Assembly: GCA_047605445.1 (NCBI GenBank)
Contig: JASGFP010000001.1
Span: forward strand, 1 to 64,000
Direction: 5' to 3'
Origin: JAJXWB01 sp047605445
GTDB taxonomy: Bacteria; Pseudomonadota; Alphaproteobacteria; Rhizobiales; Beijerinckiaceae
DNA length: 64,000 nucleotides
The notes beneath the pieces were generated by a model that worked only from the letters and a program-made list of their open reading frames with translations, did not search any database and was not told the origin of the DNA. Positions 8,398-17,627 of the stretch are shown one piece after another; position 1 is the stretch's first letter, and each line of letters starts with the position of its first letter. A program made the translations under genes and the position numbers.

Positions 8398-9276
8398 TCA
8401 GGAAGCGAGCTTGTCGCAAAGTGCGTCGAGTTGTTCGAGCGACCTGTAACGAATGATCAGCTCGCCACTCTCGCCCCGCGTTTTCAGCTGAATGTCCAGG
8501 CCGAGCGCATCCGCCAGTCGCTTGGCGACAGCGCGCGTGTCCGCATCCGTGGTTTCGGCTGGCTTGGACTTGCGTGCGGTCGGCGCTTGCTCTGGATCCG
8601 CCTGCTGCTGGGCGATCCGCTCGACGTCACGAACCGTCAGTCCGCGCTCGATGATATTCTGTGCGACCGCATCGGGTTCAGAGACAGCCAGCAATGCGCG
8701 CGCGTGTCCCGCACTGATGTGGCCGTCCGCCAGCATTTGGCGCGTCTTTTCGGGCAGCTTCACCAGACGCGTCATGTTTGCGACGTGGCTGCGGCTCTTG
8801 CCGATTGTTTTTGCTATTTCGCCATGCGTGTAGCCATGCTCGGCGATCAGCCGTTCGTAACCCTGCGCTTCTTCAAGCGGATTTAGATCTGAGCGCTGGA
8901 CGTTCTCGATAATGGCCAGCTCCAGCGCCTCGCGGTCGTCCGCGACAACGACGACGATAGGCACTTCGTGAAGCCCGGCGCGTTGCGCGGCCCGCCACCG
9001 CCGCTCGCCAGCGATGATCTCGAAGAGATTGGCCCCGACGGCCGAAGCCCGAACGACGATCGGTTGCAAAATCCCCTTCTCGCGGATCGATGCGGTGAGT
9101 TCTTCGAGGTCGTCGTCCGAAAAATCCTTGCGAGGGTTGTTCGGGTTCGGGCGCAGGAACTCGACCGGCGCCCTGCGCTGCCCATGCTTGGGGGACGCGA
9201 CGATCTCCGCCTCGTCCTGCGACGACCCGATGAGAGCGGCGAGACCACGCCCCAAACGCCTTGCCTCTTCGGCCAT
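8398..9276 (-). CDS. parB: Chromosome partitioning protein ParB
   Basis: 292 residues from MAEEARRLGRGLAALIG, the conserved ParB opening; an in-frame ATG at 9339 is upstream and less likely. ParB is a CTP-dependent clamp that loads at parS, spreads, and binds ParA. Visible elements are the N-terminal ParA-contact segment, PNPNNPRKDFSDDDLEEL, the CTP-binding GERRWRAAQRAG box near residue 85, the ENVQRSDLNPLEEA segment, the helix-turn-helix with IGKSRSHVANMTRL near residue 150, and a C-terminal dimerisation tail. It lies 16 bases downstream of parA. Confidence 0.97.
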   Translation of the reverse strand: MAEEARRLGRGLAALIGSSQDEAEIVASPKHGQRRAPVEFLRPNPNNPRKDFSDDDLEELTASIREKGILQPIVVRASAVGANLFEIIAGERRWRAAQRAGLHEVPIVVVVADDREALELAIIENVQRSDLNPLEEAQGYERLIAEHGYTHGEIAKTIGKSRSHVANMTRLVKLPEKTRQMLADGHISAGHARALLAVSEPDAVAQNIIERGLTVRDVERIAQQQADPEQAPTARKSKPAETTDADTRAVAKRLADALGLDIQLKTRGESGELIIRYRSLEQLDALCDKLAS

Positions 9277-9292
9277 TGTCAACTCCACTGCT

Positions 9293-10090
9293 TCAGGCCG
9301 CGCGAATGCGCCGTTCTCTCTGGATGATTTCGGACGCAAGTTTCAGGTACGCCTGACTTCCCGCGCAGCGAAGGTCATAGAGCAGCGCCGGCTTGCCGTA
9401 TGACGGCGCCTCCGAAACCCTGACATTGCGCGGTATGACCGTGTCGTAGACCTTCTCGCCCATATGATCGCGGACATCCGCCACGACCTGGGTCGCCAGC
9501 TTGTTTCGCGGATCGAACATGGTCAGAACGATGCCGTGAATCGTCAGCCTCGGATTGAGCGATCGTTTGACCTGCTCTACGGTTGAAAGCAATTGCGATA
9601 AGCCCTCGAGAGCAAAGAACTCGCACTGCAGGGGTACGACGACGCTGTCAGCCGCCGATAGTGCGTTGATGGTCAGGAGGTTGAGCGAGGGCGGACAGTC
9701 GATCAGAACATAGGAAATCTCGACGCCCGGCTCCACCTCGCATGACGCGAGTTCAGCCAGCGCTTTGCGAATCCGGAACGTCCGATCCGTGCTGCTTGCG
9801 ATTTCCAATTCGACGCCAAGCAGATCGAGCGTGGATGGCGCAATCCATAGGCGCGGCACCACTGTCGGGGCGATCGCCTGGATCATCGGCGCCTCGCCGG
9901 TTAGCACGTCGTAGGTGGAAATCTTGCGATCTTTTCGGTCTATCCCGAGCCCGGTGGAAGCGTTGCCCTGCGGATCGAGATCGACGATGAGAACCTTCTC
10001 GCCGATCGCCGCCAGAGCGGTTCCGAGATTGATCGCCGTGGTGGTCTTCCCCACCCCGCCCTTTTGGTTCGCAAGGGCCAGAACGCGCAT
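9293..10090 (-). CDS. parA: Chromosome partitioning ATPase ParA
   Basis: 265 residues. ParA forms an ATP-dependent gradient on the nucleoid that moves ParB-parS complexes apart. The deviant Walker A box KGGVGKTTT is at residues 9-17 with DLDPQGNASTGLG after it. The Walker A' region and YVLIDCPPSLNLLTINAL follow near residue 125. It is transcribed with parB and sits downstream of rsmG-mnmG, the classic origin-proximal cluster. Confidence 0.97.
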   Translation of the reverse strand: MRVLALANQKGGVGKTTTAINLGTALAAIGEKVLIVDLDPQGNASTGLGIDRKDRKISTYDVLTGEAPMIQAIAPTVVPRLWIAPSTLDLLGVELEIASSTDRTFRIRKALAELASCEVEPGVEISYVLIDCPPSLNLLTINALSAADSVVVPLQCEFFALEGLSQLLSTVEQVKRSLNPRLTIHGIVLTMFDPRNKLATQVVADVRDHMGEKVYDTVIPRNVRVSEAPSYGKPALLYDLRCAGSQAYLKLASEIIQRERRIRAA

Positions 10091-10112
10091 GGCGCAATCT
10101 CCAGAAAACTGC

Positions 10113-10730
10113 TCAGACCGCCTTGATCCGAACTATCGAACTGTCGGGGTCGACCTGACTCCGACTAACAGAGAGAGAGAAATTACTAGGGATAGAGGTA
10201 TGGGTCAATTCAGATGCTATATCTCGCCCCTTCATGAACAGTGCAATTGCCCCGTTGTCCACAAATGGCGTAGCGTAGCCGACGAGGCTGTCGAGACTCG
10301 CCATCGCTCGCGATACGATGACTTCAGGCGCGATGTCGGTCAGAACGTCTTCGCACCGCGCATTATGGATTATGGCCATAGCGCCTGTTTCACGTGAAAC
10401 TTCGCGGAGAAACGATGCCTTGCGCTTGTCAGATTCAATCAGATGCATTTCGCCTGCGCGATGGTGCTTCATTGCAATTGCCACTACCATCCCGGGAAAG
10501 CCGGCGCCCGATCCCAAATCGGCCCACCGCCGCGACAAGGACGCCAAACCAGTTAATTGCGCAGCGTCGCCAAAATGGCGAACCCAGATATCATCGATTG
10601 TCGATCTGCCAATGAGATTGAGCTTGGATTGCCATTTGACCAAAAGCCGCTCGTAGATCTCCAGCTCTTCGACCAGCGTCGCGAGCGCCGGAACCAATCT
10701 GAGAGCAGCCTGCCGATCGGCCAAATTCAT
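10113..10730 (-). CDS. rsmG: 16S rRNA (guanine-527-N7)-methyltransferase RsmG (GidB)
   Basis: 205 residues, starting at MNLADRQAALRL. It methylates G527 of 16S rRNA using S-adenosylmethionine. The SAM-binding motif is DLGSGAGFPGMVVAI near residue 70, with KKHHRAGEMHLIESDKRK-like features and VIVSRAMASLDSLVGY further on. The ATG overlaps the TGA of mnmG by four bases, so it is likely coupled to it. A parS-like palindrome lies inside its coding sequence, encoding part of VSRETGA. Confidence 0.95.
   Translation of the reverse strand: MNLADRQAALRLVPALATLVEELEIYERLLVKWQSKLNLIGRSTIDDIWVRHFGDAAQLTGLASLSRRWADLGSGAGFPGMVVAIAMKHHRAGEMHLIESDKRKASFLREVSRETGAMAIIHNARCEDVLTDIAPEVIVSRAMASLDSLVGYATPFVDNGAIALFMKGRDIASELTHTSIPSNFSLSVSRSQVDPDSSIVRIKAV
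10386..10401. promoter_or_regulatory. parS centromere site inside rsmG
   Basis: The 16-mer tgtttcacgtgaaact matches the universal parS palindrome TGTTTCACGTGAAACA at 15 of 16 positions, with only the last base different. It lies about 300 bases from the parA start. ParB should nucleate here. Such sites within rsmG are common near chromosome origins. Confidence 0.88.
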
Positions 10731-12613
10731 GCATTCGTTCTCTCGACGCGACGCGCAATACCGGCAAGCAAAGTCATCGCGGCGGGCGTCATGCCCTCGA
10801 CTCTGTAGGCATGCTCGAGCGTCATCGGTCGTATTGCGGACAGACGTGCGCCAATCTCGCGAGAAAGCCCCGCCACAGAACGATAGTCGAAATCCGCCGG
10901 CAAATGCATGTCCAACCTTGCCTTGTAATCCGCGACGGACGTCTTCTGCCGATCCAGATAAACCGCGTATTTTGCGTCCGTATCCATCTGAAGCTTCGCT
11001 GCTTCCGATGCTGCCTGAAGTTGCGGCCAAAGACGTTCGAGCGCGCCAAAATCAACATCTACGCGCGCGAGCAGTTCGAGCGCGCTGCGGCGCACGCCAT
11101 CCAGATTTACTTCAATCCCGGCCGCCCGCGCCTGCTGCGGCGTTGCCGACAAGGCCTTCAGATTTTCTCGCAGAGATTCCACCTCACTTCTGCGCTCATT
11201 AAATGCAGCGGCCCTTCCCTGACATACGCAGCCCAACGACACACCCAATGGGGTGAGACGAAAATCTGCGTTGTCCGCACGCAGACTCAGCCGAAACTCA
11301 GATCTCGACGTAAACATGCGATAGGGCTCGGTGACGCCCCTACTCGTTAGGTCGTCGATCATAACTCCGAGAAAGCTGTTGCTGCGTTCGAGGATGATCG
11401 TGTCCAATCCTGCTGATTTTCGGGCCGCATTGATGCCGGCCAGAAGCCCCTGTCCGGCGGCTTCCTCATAGCCTGTCGTTCCATTCACCTGACCCGCCAG
11501 AAAAAGACCGTCGACAGTTTTTGATTCTAGCGTGGGAAACAGACCGGTCGGATCGAAATAGTCATACTCTATGGCATAGCCATACCGGATTATGGCCGCA
11601 TTGCTTAGCCCGGGAATGGTCCGAATAAATCGTTCCTGAGCCGATTCGGAGAGACTAGTCGAGATTCCGTTTGGGTAGACGACATTGCTGTCGAATCCCT
11701 CCGGCTCCAGAAACACCTGGTGGCCGTCTCGGTCTGCGAAGCGCGCAACCTTGTCCTCGAGCGACGGACAATACCGCGGCCCTCGACCGACAATCGCACC
11801 GGTGTGCAAAGGTGAATCCTGCAATCCTTCCCGCACAACGTCGTGGGTTTGTCCGTTGGTCTTAGTAATGTGGCATTGCACTTGTGGGCCGACGATCTTG
11901 GTCGACAGACTGGAAAACGGTTCCGGTTCCGAATCGCCGTATTGGGGCTCGAGCTCCGACCAATTGATCGACGATGCGGAGAGGCGCGCCGGCGTGCCGG
12001 TTTTCAGACGTCCAACCGGAAGCCCAAAGGCCTCCAGATTCTCGCCAAGCGCATTCGATGGCGCTTCGCCAAAACGGCCGGCCTGGATACGCTTTCTCCC
12101 GATATGGACTACGCCACGGAGAAAGGTTCCAGCCGTCAGGACGATTGCGTCGGACTGAAGAGCCCGCCCGTCGATCAACCTGAGACCTCGAACGCTGCCG
12201 CCAACCGTCTCGATTCCAACGGCGATCGAAGGCACGAGTTCGAGATTTGGATATACCGCCAGTTCATCCTGCATAGCCCTGGCGTACAGGCGCCGATCGA
12301 TTTGCGCCCGCGGACCACGGGCGGCGGGCCCTCTGGAGCGATTGAGAACCCTGAACTGAATCCCGGCGCGATCAGCAATTCCACCCATCAGGCCGTCAAG
12401 CGCGTCGATCTCTCGGACAAGTTGGCCCTTCCCAAGACCTCCTATCGCAGGATTGCAGGACATCACACCGAGGTCTGAGATAGACTTCGTAACCAGCGCC
12501 GTTCGCGCGCCAAGCCGAGCGGACGCTGCAGCCGCCTCGCAGCCGGCATGACCGCCACCGACGACGATGACGTCGAATCTTTTCGCATTCGAATCGTGTT
12601 TCACGTGAAACAC
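10727..12613 (-). CDS. mnmG: tRNA uridine-5-carboxymethylaminomethyl modification enzyme MnmG (GidA)
   Basis: 628 residues. With MnmE it builds cmnm5U34 in certain tRNAs, using FAD, NADH and methylene-tetrahydrofolate. The FAD-binding GGGHAGCEAA is near residue 18, followed by MSCNPAIGGLGKGQLVREIDAL, GTFLRGVVHIG, and the TGYEEAAGQGLLAGINAA segment near residue 365. The opening MFHVKH is encoded by a perfect parS site. The gene abuts mnmE with no spacer and overlaps rsmG by four bases. Confidence 0.97.
   Translation of the reverse strand: MFHVKHDSNAKRFDVIVVGGGHAGCEAAAASARLGARTALVTKSISDLGVMSCNPAIGGLGKGQLVREIDALDGLMGGIADRAGIQFRVLNRSRGPAARGPRAQIDRRLYARAMQDELAVYPNLELVPSIAVGIETVGGSVRGLRLIDGRALQSDAIVLTAGTFLRGVVHIGRKRIQAGRFGEAPSNALGENLEAFGLPVGRLKTGTPARLSASSINWSELEPQYGDSEPEPFSSLSTKIVGPQVQCHITKTNGQTHDVVREGLQDSPLHTGAIVGRGPRYCPSLEDKVARFADRDGHQVFLEPEGFDSNVVYPNGISTSLSESAQERFIRTIPGLSNAAIIRYGYAIEYDYFDPTGLFPTLESKTVDGLFLAGQVNGTTGYEEAAGQGLLAGINAARKSAGLDTIILERSNSFLGVMIDDLTSRGVTEPYRMFTSRSEFRLSLRADNADFRLTPLGVSLGCVCQGRAAAFNERRSEVESLRENLKALSATPQQARAAGIEVNLDGVRRSALELLARVDVDFGALERLWPQLQAASEAAKLQMDTDAKYAVYLDRQKTSVADYKARLDMHLPADFDYRSVAGLSREIGARLSAIRPMTLEHAYRVEGMTPAAMTLLAGIARRVERTNA
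12597..12612. promoter_or_regulatory. Perfect parS centromere site at the start of mnmG
   Basis: The 16 bases are identical to TGTTTCACGTGAAACA. They overlap the mnmG start region, so the site also encodes the first residues MFHVKH. This is the stronger of the two parS sites found, about 2.5 kb from parA and about 4 kb from the proposed origin, and should be a primary ParB loading site. Confidence 0.96.
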
Positions 12614-13933
12614 TCACTTTCCGATACAGAAACGAGAAAAAATCTCGCCGAGTATATCCTCTGTCGCGAACGCGCCGGAAATCCCGCCCAAACACACATT
12701 GGCGTAGCGGCATTCTTCAGCCGCCAGCTCCAGCCGGCCGTCCCCGCATACCGCCACGAAACGCTTCAGGGCCAAGCCAGCTTCACCCAAAGCCATCCGA
12801 TGGCGTTCACGGGTCACGAGACCTTCCGAGCCATCGCCAACAGCAGTCATCGCCAATTCACGAATACGGGCAACCAACCTGGAAATCGAGTCCGAATCAG
12901 TCGCAGAAATCGAAAGCTCGCTGGCCTGACCGGTGCCATACAAGTCGGACTTCGACCATACATTCAGAACAGCAGGCCCGGCGTCACCGACCGATAGTCT
13001 CGGCGCATCCCCGGATTCGAGACTCACAATCAAATCTGCTGTCGCCATCGCCGAACGGGCGCGCCCGATTCCGATCTTCTCGACGGGATCGTCGACATCC
13101 CGGATGCCCGCACTATCGACCAGCGTGACTGGAACACCGTCGAAATCGAGCTCGACCCTAAGCAAGTCGCGCGTCGTCCCAGCAAACTCGGTGACAATCG
13201 CCAAGTCGCTGCCCGCCAGCAAGTTGAACAAAGTCGATTTTCCTGCGTTGGGCGATCCGGCGATAACCACTGCGAAACCGTTGCGGAGCGAAAGGGATCT
13301 TGTACCCCTCTCAACTTCCCCGTTCATCTCCGATGACAAGAGCTCGGCCGCTTGGATTAGTTGCGCCGTGTTGACTGCCCCGACATCGCCTTCGTCACTG
13401 AAATCCAGAGCGCTTTCAAGCTCCGCGGCCATGGCCAGAATACGCCGGCTCCAGCCCTCGGCCTTGAGGCCGAGGCCCCCATCAAGGAGGCGTAGCGCCT
13501 GCCTGCGCTGAAATTCCGTCTCCGAATCGATCAGGTCCGCAATCGCCTCCGCCTGAGCCAGATCGAACTTGCCATTGGCAAACGCGCGCCGCGTGAACTC
13601 GCCGGGTTCCGCCATCCGGACATTGCGCATTCGCCCCAGCGCGGCGCTGAGCGCCACAACCACCCCGCGGCCGCCATGCACGCTCAACTCGACCAGATCT
13701 TCTCCGGTATAGCTCGCCGGCCCTGCAAAAAACGTCACAAGCGCCTGGTCGATCTTCTCGGATGATGAAGGATCGTAGACAAAACGCAGAGAAGCCAGCC
13801 GAGGCGAAGGACAGGCGCCACCCGTCAAGCGCTCCAGTACGAGGCCCGCGTCCTTTCCCGAGATACGAAAAACCGCCAGGGCGGACCGGCCTGGCGGCGT
13901 CGCAAGCGCGAAAATCGTGTCTGAGTCCGCCAT
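12614..13933 (-). CDS. mnmE: tRNA modification GTPase MnmE (TrmE)
   Basis: 439 residues from MADSDTIFALATPPG; the frame extends to 13939. MnmE is the G-protein partner of MnmG in wobble-uridine modification. The N-terminal folate-binding domain is followed by helical parts and an inserted G domain with P-loop GSPNAGKST near residue 228, TTRDLL, DSAGIRD, and WSKSDL. The protein ends in CIGK, the conserved Cys motif of the active site. The G-loop and C-terminal Cys are both intact. The stop abuts the mnmG start exactly. Confidence 0.97.
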   Translation of the reverse strand: MADSDTIFALATPPGRSALAVFRISGKDAGLVLERLTGGACPSPRLASLRFVYDPSSSEKIDQALVTFFAGPASYTGEDLVELSVHGGRGVVVALSAALGRMRNVRMAEPGEFTRRAFANGKFDLAQAEAIADLIDSETEFQRRQALRLLDGGLGLKAEGWSRRILAMAAELESALDFSDEGDVGAVNTAQLIQAAELLSSEMNGEVERGTRSLSLRNGFAVVIAGSPNAGKSTLFNLLAGSDLAIVTEFAGTTRDLLRVELDFDGVPVTLVDSAGIRDVDDPVEKIGIGRARSAMATADLIVSLESGDAPRLSVGDAGPAVLNVWSKSDLYGTGQASELSISATDSDSISRLVARIRELAMTAVGDGSEGLVTRERHRMALGEAGLALKRFVAVCGDGRLELAAEECRYANVCLGGISGAFATEDILGEIFSRFCIGK

Positions 13934-13966
13934 GACCAATACCAGGTCCAGCGCCGGAATGAGGCG

Positions 13967-15235
13967 TCAGGTATTCATGGATTCGAAGAAGCTCGCATTG
14001 CCTTTTGGAGTCTCGCGCAGCTTTCCGAGCAGGAACTCGATCGCGTCGATCGTTCCCATCGGATTGAGGATGCGCCGAAGGACATACATCTTCTTGAGAA
14101 TGTCGGCCGCGACCAGCAATTCTTCTTTGCGCGTGCCGGAGCGTGTGATGTCGATTGCGGGGAACACACGCTTGTCAGCGACTTTACGGTCCAGAATGAT
14201 TTCCGAATTGCCCGTACCCTTGAACTCCTCGAAAATTACTTCGTCCATGCGGGAGCCTGTATCGATCAACGCAGTGGCAATGATCGTCAGCGAGCCGCCC
14301 TCCTCGATATTTCGCGCCGCGCCGAAAAAACGCTTCGGACGTTGAAGGGCGTTGGCATCGACGCCGCCAGTCAGAACCTTTCCCGAGGATGGGACGACCG
14401 TATTGTACGCACGGCCAAGCCGCGTGATGGAATCAAGCAGAATGACAACGTCCCGGCCATGCTCTACGAGACGCTTGGCCTTCTCAATCACCATTTCGGC
14501 GACCTGAACGTGGCGAACCGCCGGCTCGTCGAAGGTCGAGGAAACCACTTCCCCCTTCACCGACCGTTGCATGTCCGTGACTTCTTCTGGACGCTCGTCA
14601 ATCAACAGTACGATCAGGTAACATTCGGGGTGGTTGGCTGTGACCGACTGCGCAATGTTTTGCAGCAAAACCGTCTTGCCGGTGCGCGGCGGCGCCACGA
14701 TGAGCGCGCGCTGGCCCTTGCCAATCGGCGAAACGATGTCGATCACACGGGCTGACACGTCCTTGCGCGTCGGATCCTCGATCTCGAGCTTTAGCCGTTC
14801 ATCAGGATAAAGTGGCGTCAGATTGTCAAAATGGACCTTGTGGCGAACCTTTTCCGGGTCCTCGAAATTGATTGTGTTGACCTTGAGCAGCGCAAAATAA
14901 CGCTCACCTTCCTTCGGACTGCGAATAAGCCCTTCAACCGTGTCGCCGGTACGCAAGCCAAATCGGCGAATCTGAGAAGGTGACACATAAATATCATCCG
15001 GGCCGGCCAAGTAATTTGCGTCCGGCGAACGAAGAAACCCGAAGCCGTCCTGCAAAACTTCAACGACACCTTCGCCGATGATTTCTACTTCATTGTTTGC
15101 AAGTTGCTTAAGTATAGCAAACATAAGTTCTTGCTTGCGCATAGATGAAGCATTTTCTACTTCAAGCTCTTCCGCAAACGACAGCAATTCGGTCGGAGAT
15201 TTGAGCTTGAGATCTTGAAGTTTGATTTCCCGCAT
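13967..15235 (-). CDS. rho: Transcription termination factor Rho
   Basis: 422 residues from MREIKLQDLK; an ATG at 15244 would add three. Rho is a hexameric RNA helicase that ends transcription. Domains in order: N-terminal helices (MREIKLQDLKLKSPTEL), the cold-shock-like RNA-binding domain with GFGFLRSPDANYLAGPDDIYVSP-type features near residue 65, then the RecA-like ATPase with Walker A PPRTGKT near residue 180, Walker B VVILLDSITRL, and the Q/R-loop region. It lies upstream of mnmE on the same strand. Confidence 0.97.
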   Translation of the reverse strand: MREIKLQDLKLKSPTELLSFAEELEVENASSMRKQELMFAILKQLANNEVEIIGEGVVEVLQDGFGFLRSPDANYLAGPDDIYVSPSQIRRFGLRTGDTVEGLIRSPKEGERYFALLKVNTINFEDPEKVRHKVHFDNLTPLYPDERLKLEIEDPTRKDVSARVIDIVSPIGKGQRALIVAPPRTGKTVLLQNIAQSVTANHPECYLIVLLIDERPEEVTDMQRSVKGEVVSSTFDEPAVRHVQVAEMVIEKAKRLVEHGRDVVILLDSITRLGRAYNTVVPSSGKVLTGGVDANALQRPKRFFGAARNIEEGGSLTIIATALIDTGSRMDEVIFEEFKGTGNSEIILDRKVADKRVFPAIDITRSGTRKEELLVAADILKKMYVLRRILNPMGTIDAIEFLLGKLRETPKGNASFFESMNT

Positions 15236-15391
15236 GGGGGTCATTCCCTGATCGATCGAATGATCGGAATTTGAAGAACTCGGACGGCGCTATTGAAAGC
15301 TGAGGGCCGCAACGGTGCGCGGCATCGCCGAGTTGTACGAGGAGAGGCCTGTCAGATATCGCCTAACCGCGACGAATGCAAGCTGCAGGCG

Positions 15392-16438
15392 TCACGCCCG
15401 CCTGACGAGTTCTACAAGCCGTTCGACATGCGCAATCGGTGTTTCAGGCAGGATGCCGTGGCCGAGATTGAAAATATATGGCGCCCCGGAAAACGAGGCT
15501 TTGACCCGATCCACTCCTGCTTCCAGCGCAGAGCCGCCAGCTACCAGCGCAAGCGGGTCCAGATTGCCCTGTAACGCCATTTTCGGCTTCAAATGGCTCT
15601 TGACGACTTGGACGTCCTCCGCCGTGCCGAGCGCAAGTCCATCCATATCCACACGATCGGCAAAAACTCCGAGCTTCGTGCCAGCTTCACGTGGGAAGCA
15701 GATTATCTTGAGGCCCGGCGCATTCTTGCGCACCTCCTCGACAATCCTGACAGTCGGCTCCACACACCAAGCTAGAAACTGATCGGACGGTAGGAGCCCT
15801 GCCCAGGAATCGAATATCTGGACGACCTCGACACCGGCTTTCGCCTGGGCGACGAGATACTCGACCGAAGCCGATACGAGTGCGTCGATCAGCCTTCTGA
15901 AGGCGACTGGATGCCGAAAAGCGAAAAGCCTGACAGCCGCCAGATCGCGAGAGCCTTGCCCGGCGATCATATAGCTCGCCACTGTCCAAGGGGACCCACA
16001 GAACCCGATAAATGTCGTCTCAAGCGGCAGGGAGCCTTTGATCAGCTCGACCGCCTCCAGCACCGCCGACAATCGCCGGAGGTCGAAATTTTCATAAGCG
16101 GCGACTGTCCTCTCGTCGACGACAGGCTCGAGTTGAGGTCCGTGACCCTCCACGAACGAAACCCTCTGGCCCATTGCGTGGGGAATGACGAGAATGTCGC
16201 TGAACAGGATCGCCGCATCGAAACCGAAGCGGCGGATAGGCTGCAAGGTGACTTCCGCAGCGAGTTTCGGATTGAAGCAAAGATCGAGAAACGAGCCGGC
16301 TTCCGCTCGAACCTGTCGGTACTCGGGCAGATATCGACCGGCTTGACGCATCAGCCAGAGCGGCGGCGTCAGTGCCTGCTTGCCGTCCAGGACAGCCAGC
16401 ATTTTCTTGCGGGCAGGTTGCTGAGAGATCGGACTCAT
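15392..16438 (-). CDS. hemE: Uroporphyrinogen decarboxylase
   Basis: 348 residues, full length. HemE converts uroporphyrinogen III to coproporphyrinogen III in heme synthesis. Visible signatures are PPLWLMRQAGRYLPEYR near residue 25, ILFSDILVIPHAMGQ near residue 80, FCGSPWTVASYMI, IFDSWAGLL, and FNLGHGILPETP at the end. The gene is transcribed away from the gap proposed as the chromosome origin; hemE marks the origin in Caulobacter and Rickettsia. No hemJ gene lies between hemE and rho. Confidence 0.97.
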   Translation of the reverse strand: MSPISQQPARKKMLAVLDGKQALTPPLWLMRQAGRYLPEYRQVRAEAGSFLDLCFNPKLAAEVTLQPIRRFGFDAAILFSDILVIPHAMGQRVSFVEGHGPQLEPVVDERTVAAYENFDLRRLSAVLEAVELIKGSLPLETTFIGFCGSPWTVASYMIAGQGSRDLAAVRLFAFRHPVAFRRLIDALVSASVEYLVAQAKAGVEVVQIFDSWAGLLPSDQFLAWCVEPTVRIVEEVRKNAPGLKIICFPREAGTKLGVFADRVDMDGLALGTAEDVQVVKSHLKPKMALQGNLDPLALVAGGSALEAGVDRVKASFSGAPYIFNLGHGILPETPIAHVERLVELVRRA

Positions 16439-16786
16439 AAATAACCTTGAAGGGATTCTTTGTTGTCGTTGTTTGAGGCCGGATTAGGCTCATTCAGGTC
16501 CACGCACAACCATTGAGGCCGCTTTGCATGGCGGATGATTCGGAAGCGTAGGGTGTGGACTGCGGTGGAAACTGAAAAATAATAATTAAGTCAAAATGTT
16601 ACAAATTGGTGGTTTGGCCGTTTCGCGCGAATGTAGATGACCATCGGCGCGTGAAGCGATGACGAGCGATTGCCGATCCCGAAGGAACGTGTGGCCTAGC
16701 CGCAGACTTTTCCACCGACCGCCTGACATCACGCGCGTGGCGCCCTATCGTCCCCATACGATTCACAGCCCCTGTGGAAGGCGTCA
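16439..16786. other. Probable chromosome replication origin (oriC) between hemE and the PPDK-regulator gene
   Basis: This 348-base gap holds no credible gene. It contains an AT-rich stretch at about 16569-16612 (runs of A and T including aataattaag), unusual against the GC-rich surroundings and suitable as an unwinding element. Three GANTC sites are present at 16454, 16537 and 16760. A near-consensus DnaA box TTTTCCACC is at 16708-16716, with one mismatch. The only CtrA-like match, at 16586-16600, is degenerate. The main argument is position: Caulobacter and Rickettsia origins lie between hemE and a neighbouring conserved gene, and parABS is close. No clear DnaA-box cluster is visible. Confidence 0.5.
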
Positions 16787-17623
16787 GTGGTGGGAAGAAA
16801 CTACTTCCATTTGCACCTCGTTTCTGATGCGACGGGCGAGACGCTGATCGCGGTCAGCCGCGCAGCCGCCGCCCAGTATCAAGGCGTTTCGTCGATCGAG
16901 CATGTCTACCCGCTGGTGAGAAACCAGGGGCAACTCGACAAGGCGATAGCAGAGATCAAGGCTGCGCCGGGGATCGTGCTCTATACGCTCGTCGATGAAG
17001 ACCTGAGCGCGCAGCTCGAGGCGGCATGCGAAGAATCCGGTTGTCCGAGCCTGTCGGTGCTCGAGCCAATTCTCAGTCTGTTTCAGTCATATCTGGGCAC
17101 GGCGTCCACCCCGCGTCCTGGCGCGCAGCACATGCTGAATTCCGATTATTTCAAACGGATCGACGCGCTGAATTTCACGATGCTTCATGACGACGGCCAG
17201 CTTCCGGAGCATCTCGACGATGCGGACGTCGTCCTGCTCGGGGTGAGCCGGACATCGAAGACGCCGACCAGCATCTACCTTGCCAATCGGGGCATCAAGA
17301 CCGCGAACATCCCGATCGTTCCGAACGTCCCCCTGCCCGCCGCGCTTCAGAATGTACGCAAGCCGCTCGTCGTCGGCCTGCTCGCGTCGCCTGATCGTAT
17401 CGTCCAGATTCGTCAGAACAGGCTGCTGGCGTTGAATGCGGACCACGACACGCCTTATGTCGACCGCAGTCTGGTCGCCGACGAGATCGCAGCATCGCGC
17501 CGACTATACGAGTCGCACGGCTGGCCGACGATCGACGTCACTCGGCGCTCGATCGAGGAAACAGCCGCCGCGATCATCGACCTCTATCGCGAACACAAGA
17601 TGAAATTCATCGCGGTGGGATAA
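16787..17623 (+). CDS. Pyruvate,phosphate dikinase regulatory protein (DUF299 kinase/phosphorylase)
   Basis: 278 residues, starting at GTG. Family members switch pyruvate phosphate dikinase or PEP synthase off by ADP-dependent phosphorylation and on by phosphate-dependent dephosphorylation. The signature is FHLHLVSDATGETL at the N-terminus, MLNSDYFKRIDALNFTM-type sequence near residue 115, and the P-loop GVSRTSKTPTSIYLA near residue 150. The start has no strong alternative: an in-frame GTG follows immediately and no ATG precedes the conserved opening. It is the first gene rightward from the proposed origin and lies four bases before maf. Confidence 0.9.
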   Translation: MVGRNYFHLHLVSDATGETLIAVSRAAAAQYQGVSSIEHVYPLVRNQGQLDKAIAEIKAAPGIVLYTLVDEDLSAQLEAACEESGCPSLSVLEPILSLFQSYLGTASTPRPGAQHMLNSDYFKRIDALNFTMLHDDGQLPEHLDDADVVLLGVSRTSKTPTSIYLANRGIKTANIPIVPNVPLPAALQNVRKPLVVGLLASPDRIVQIRQNRLLALNADHDTPYVDRSLVADEIAASRRLYESHGWPTIDVTRRSIEETAAAIIDLYREHKMKFIAVG

Positions 17624-17627
17624 GGCG

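Noticed and set aside
15686..15701. CACGTG palindrome in hemE resembling parS
   Set aside because: Only about 10 of 16 positions match the parS consensus, so ParB binding is unlikely.
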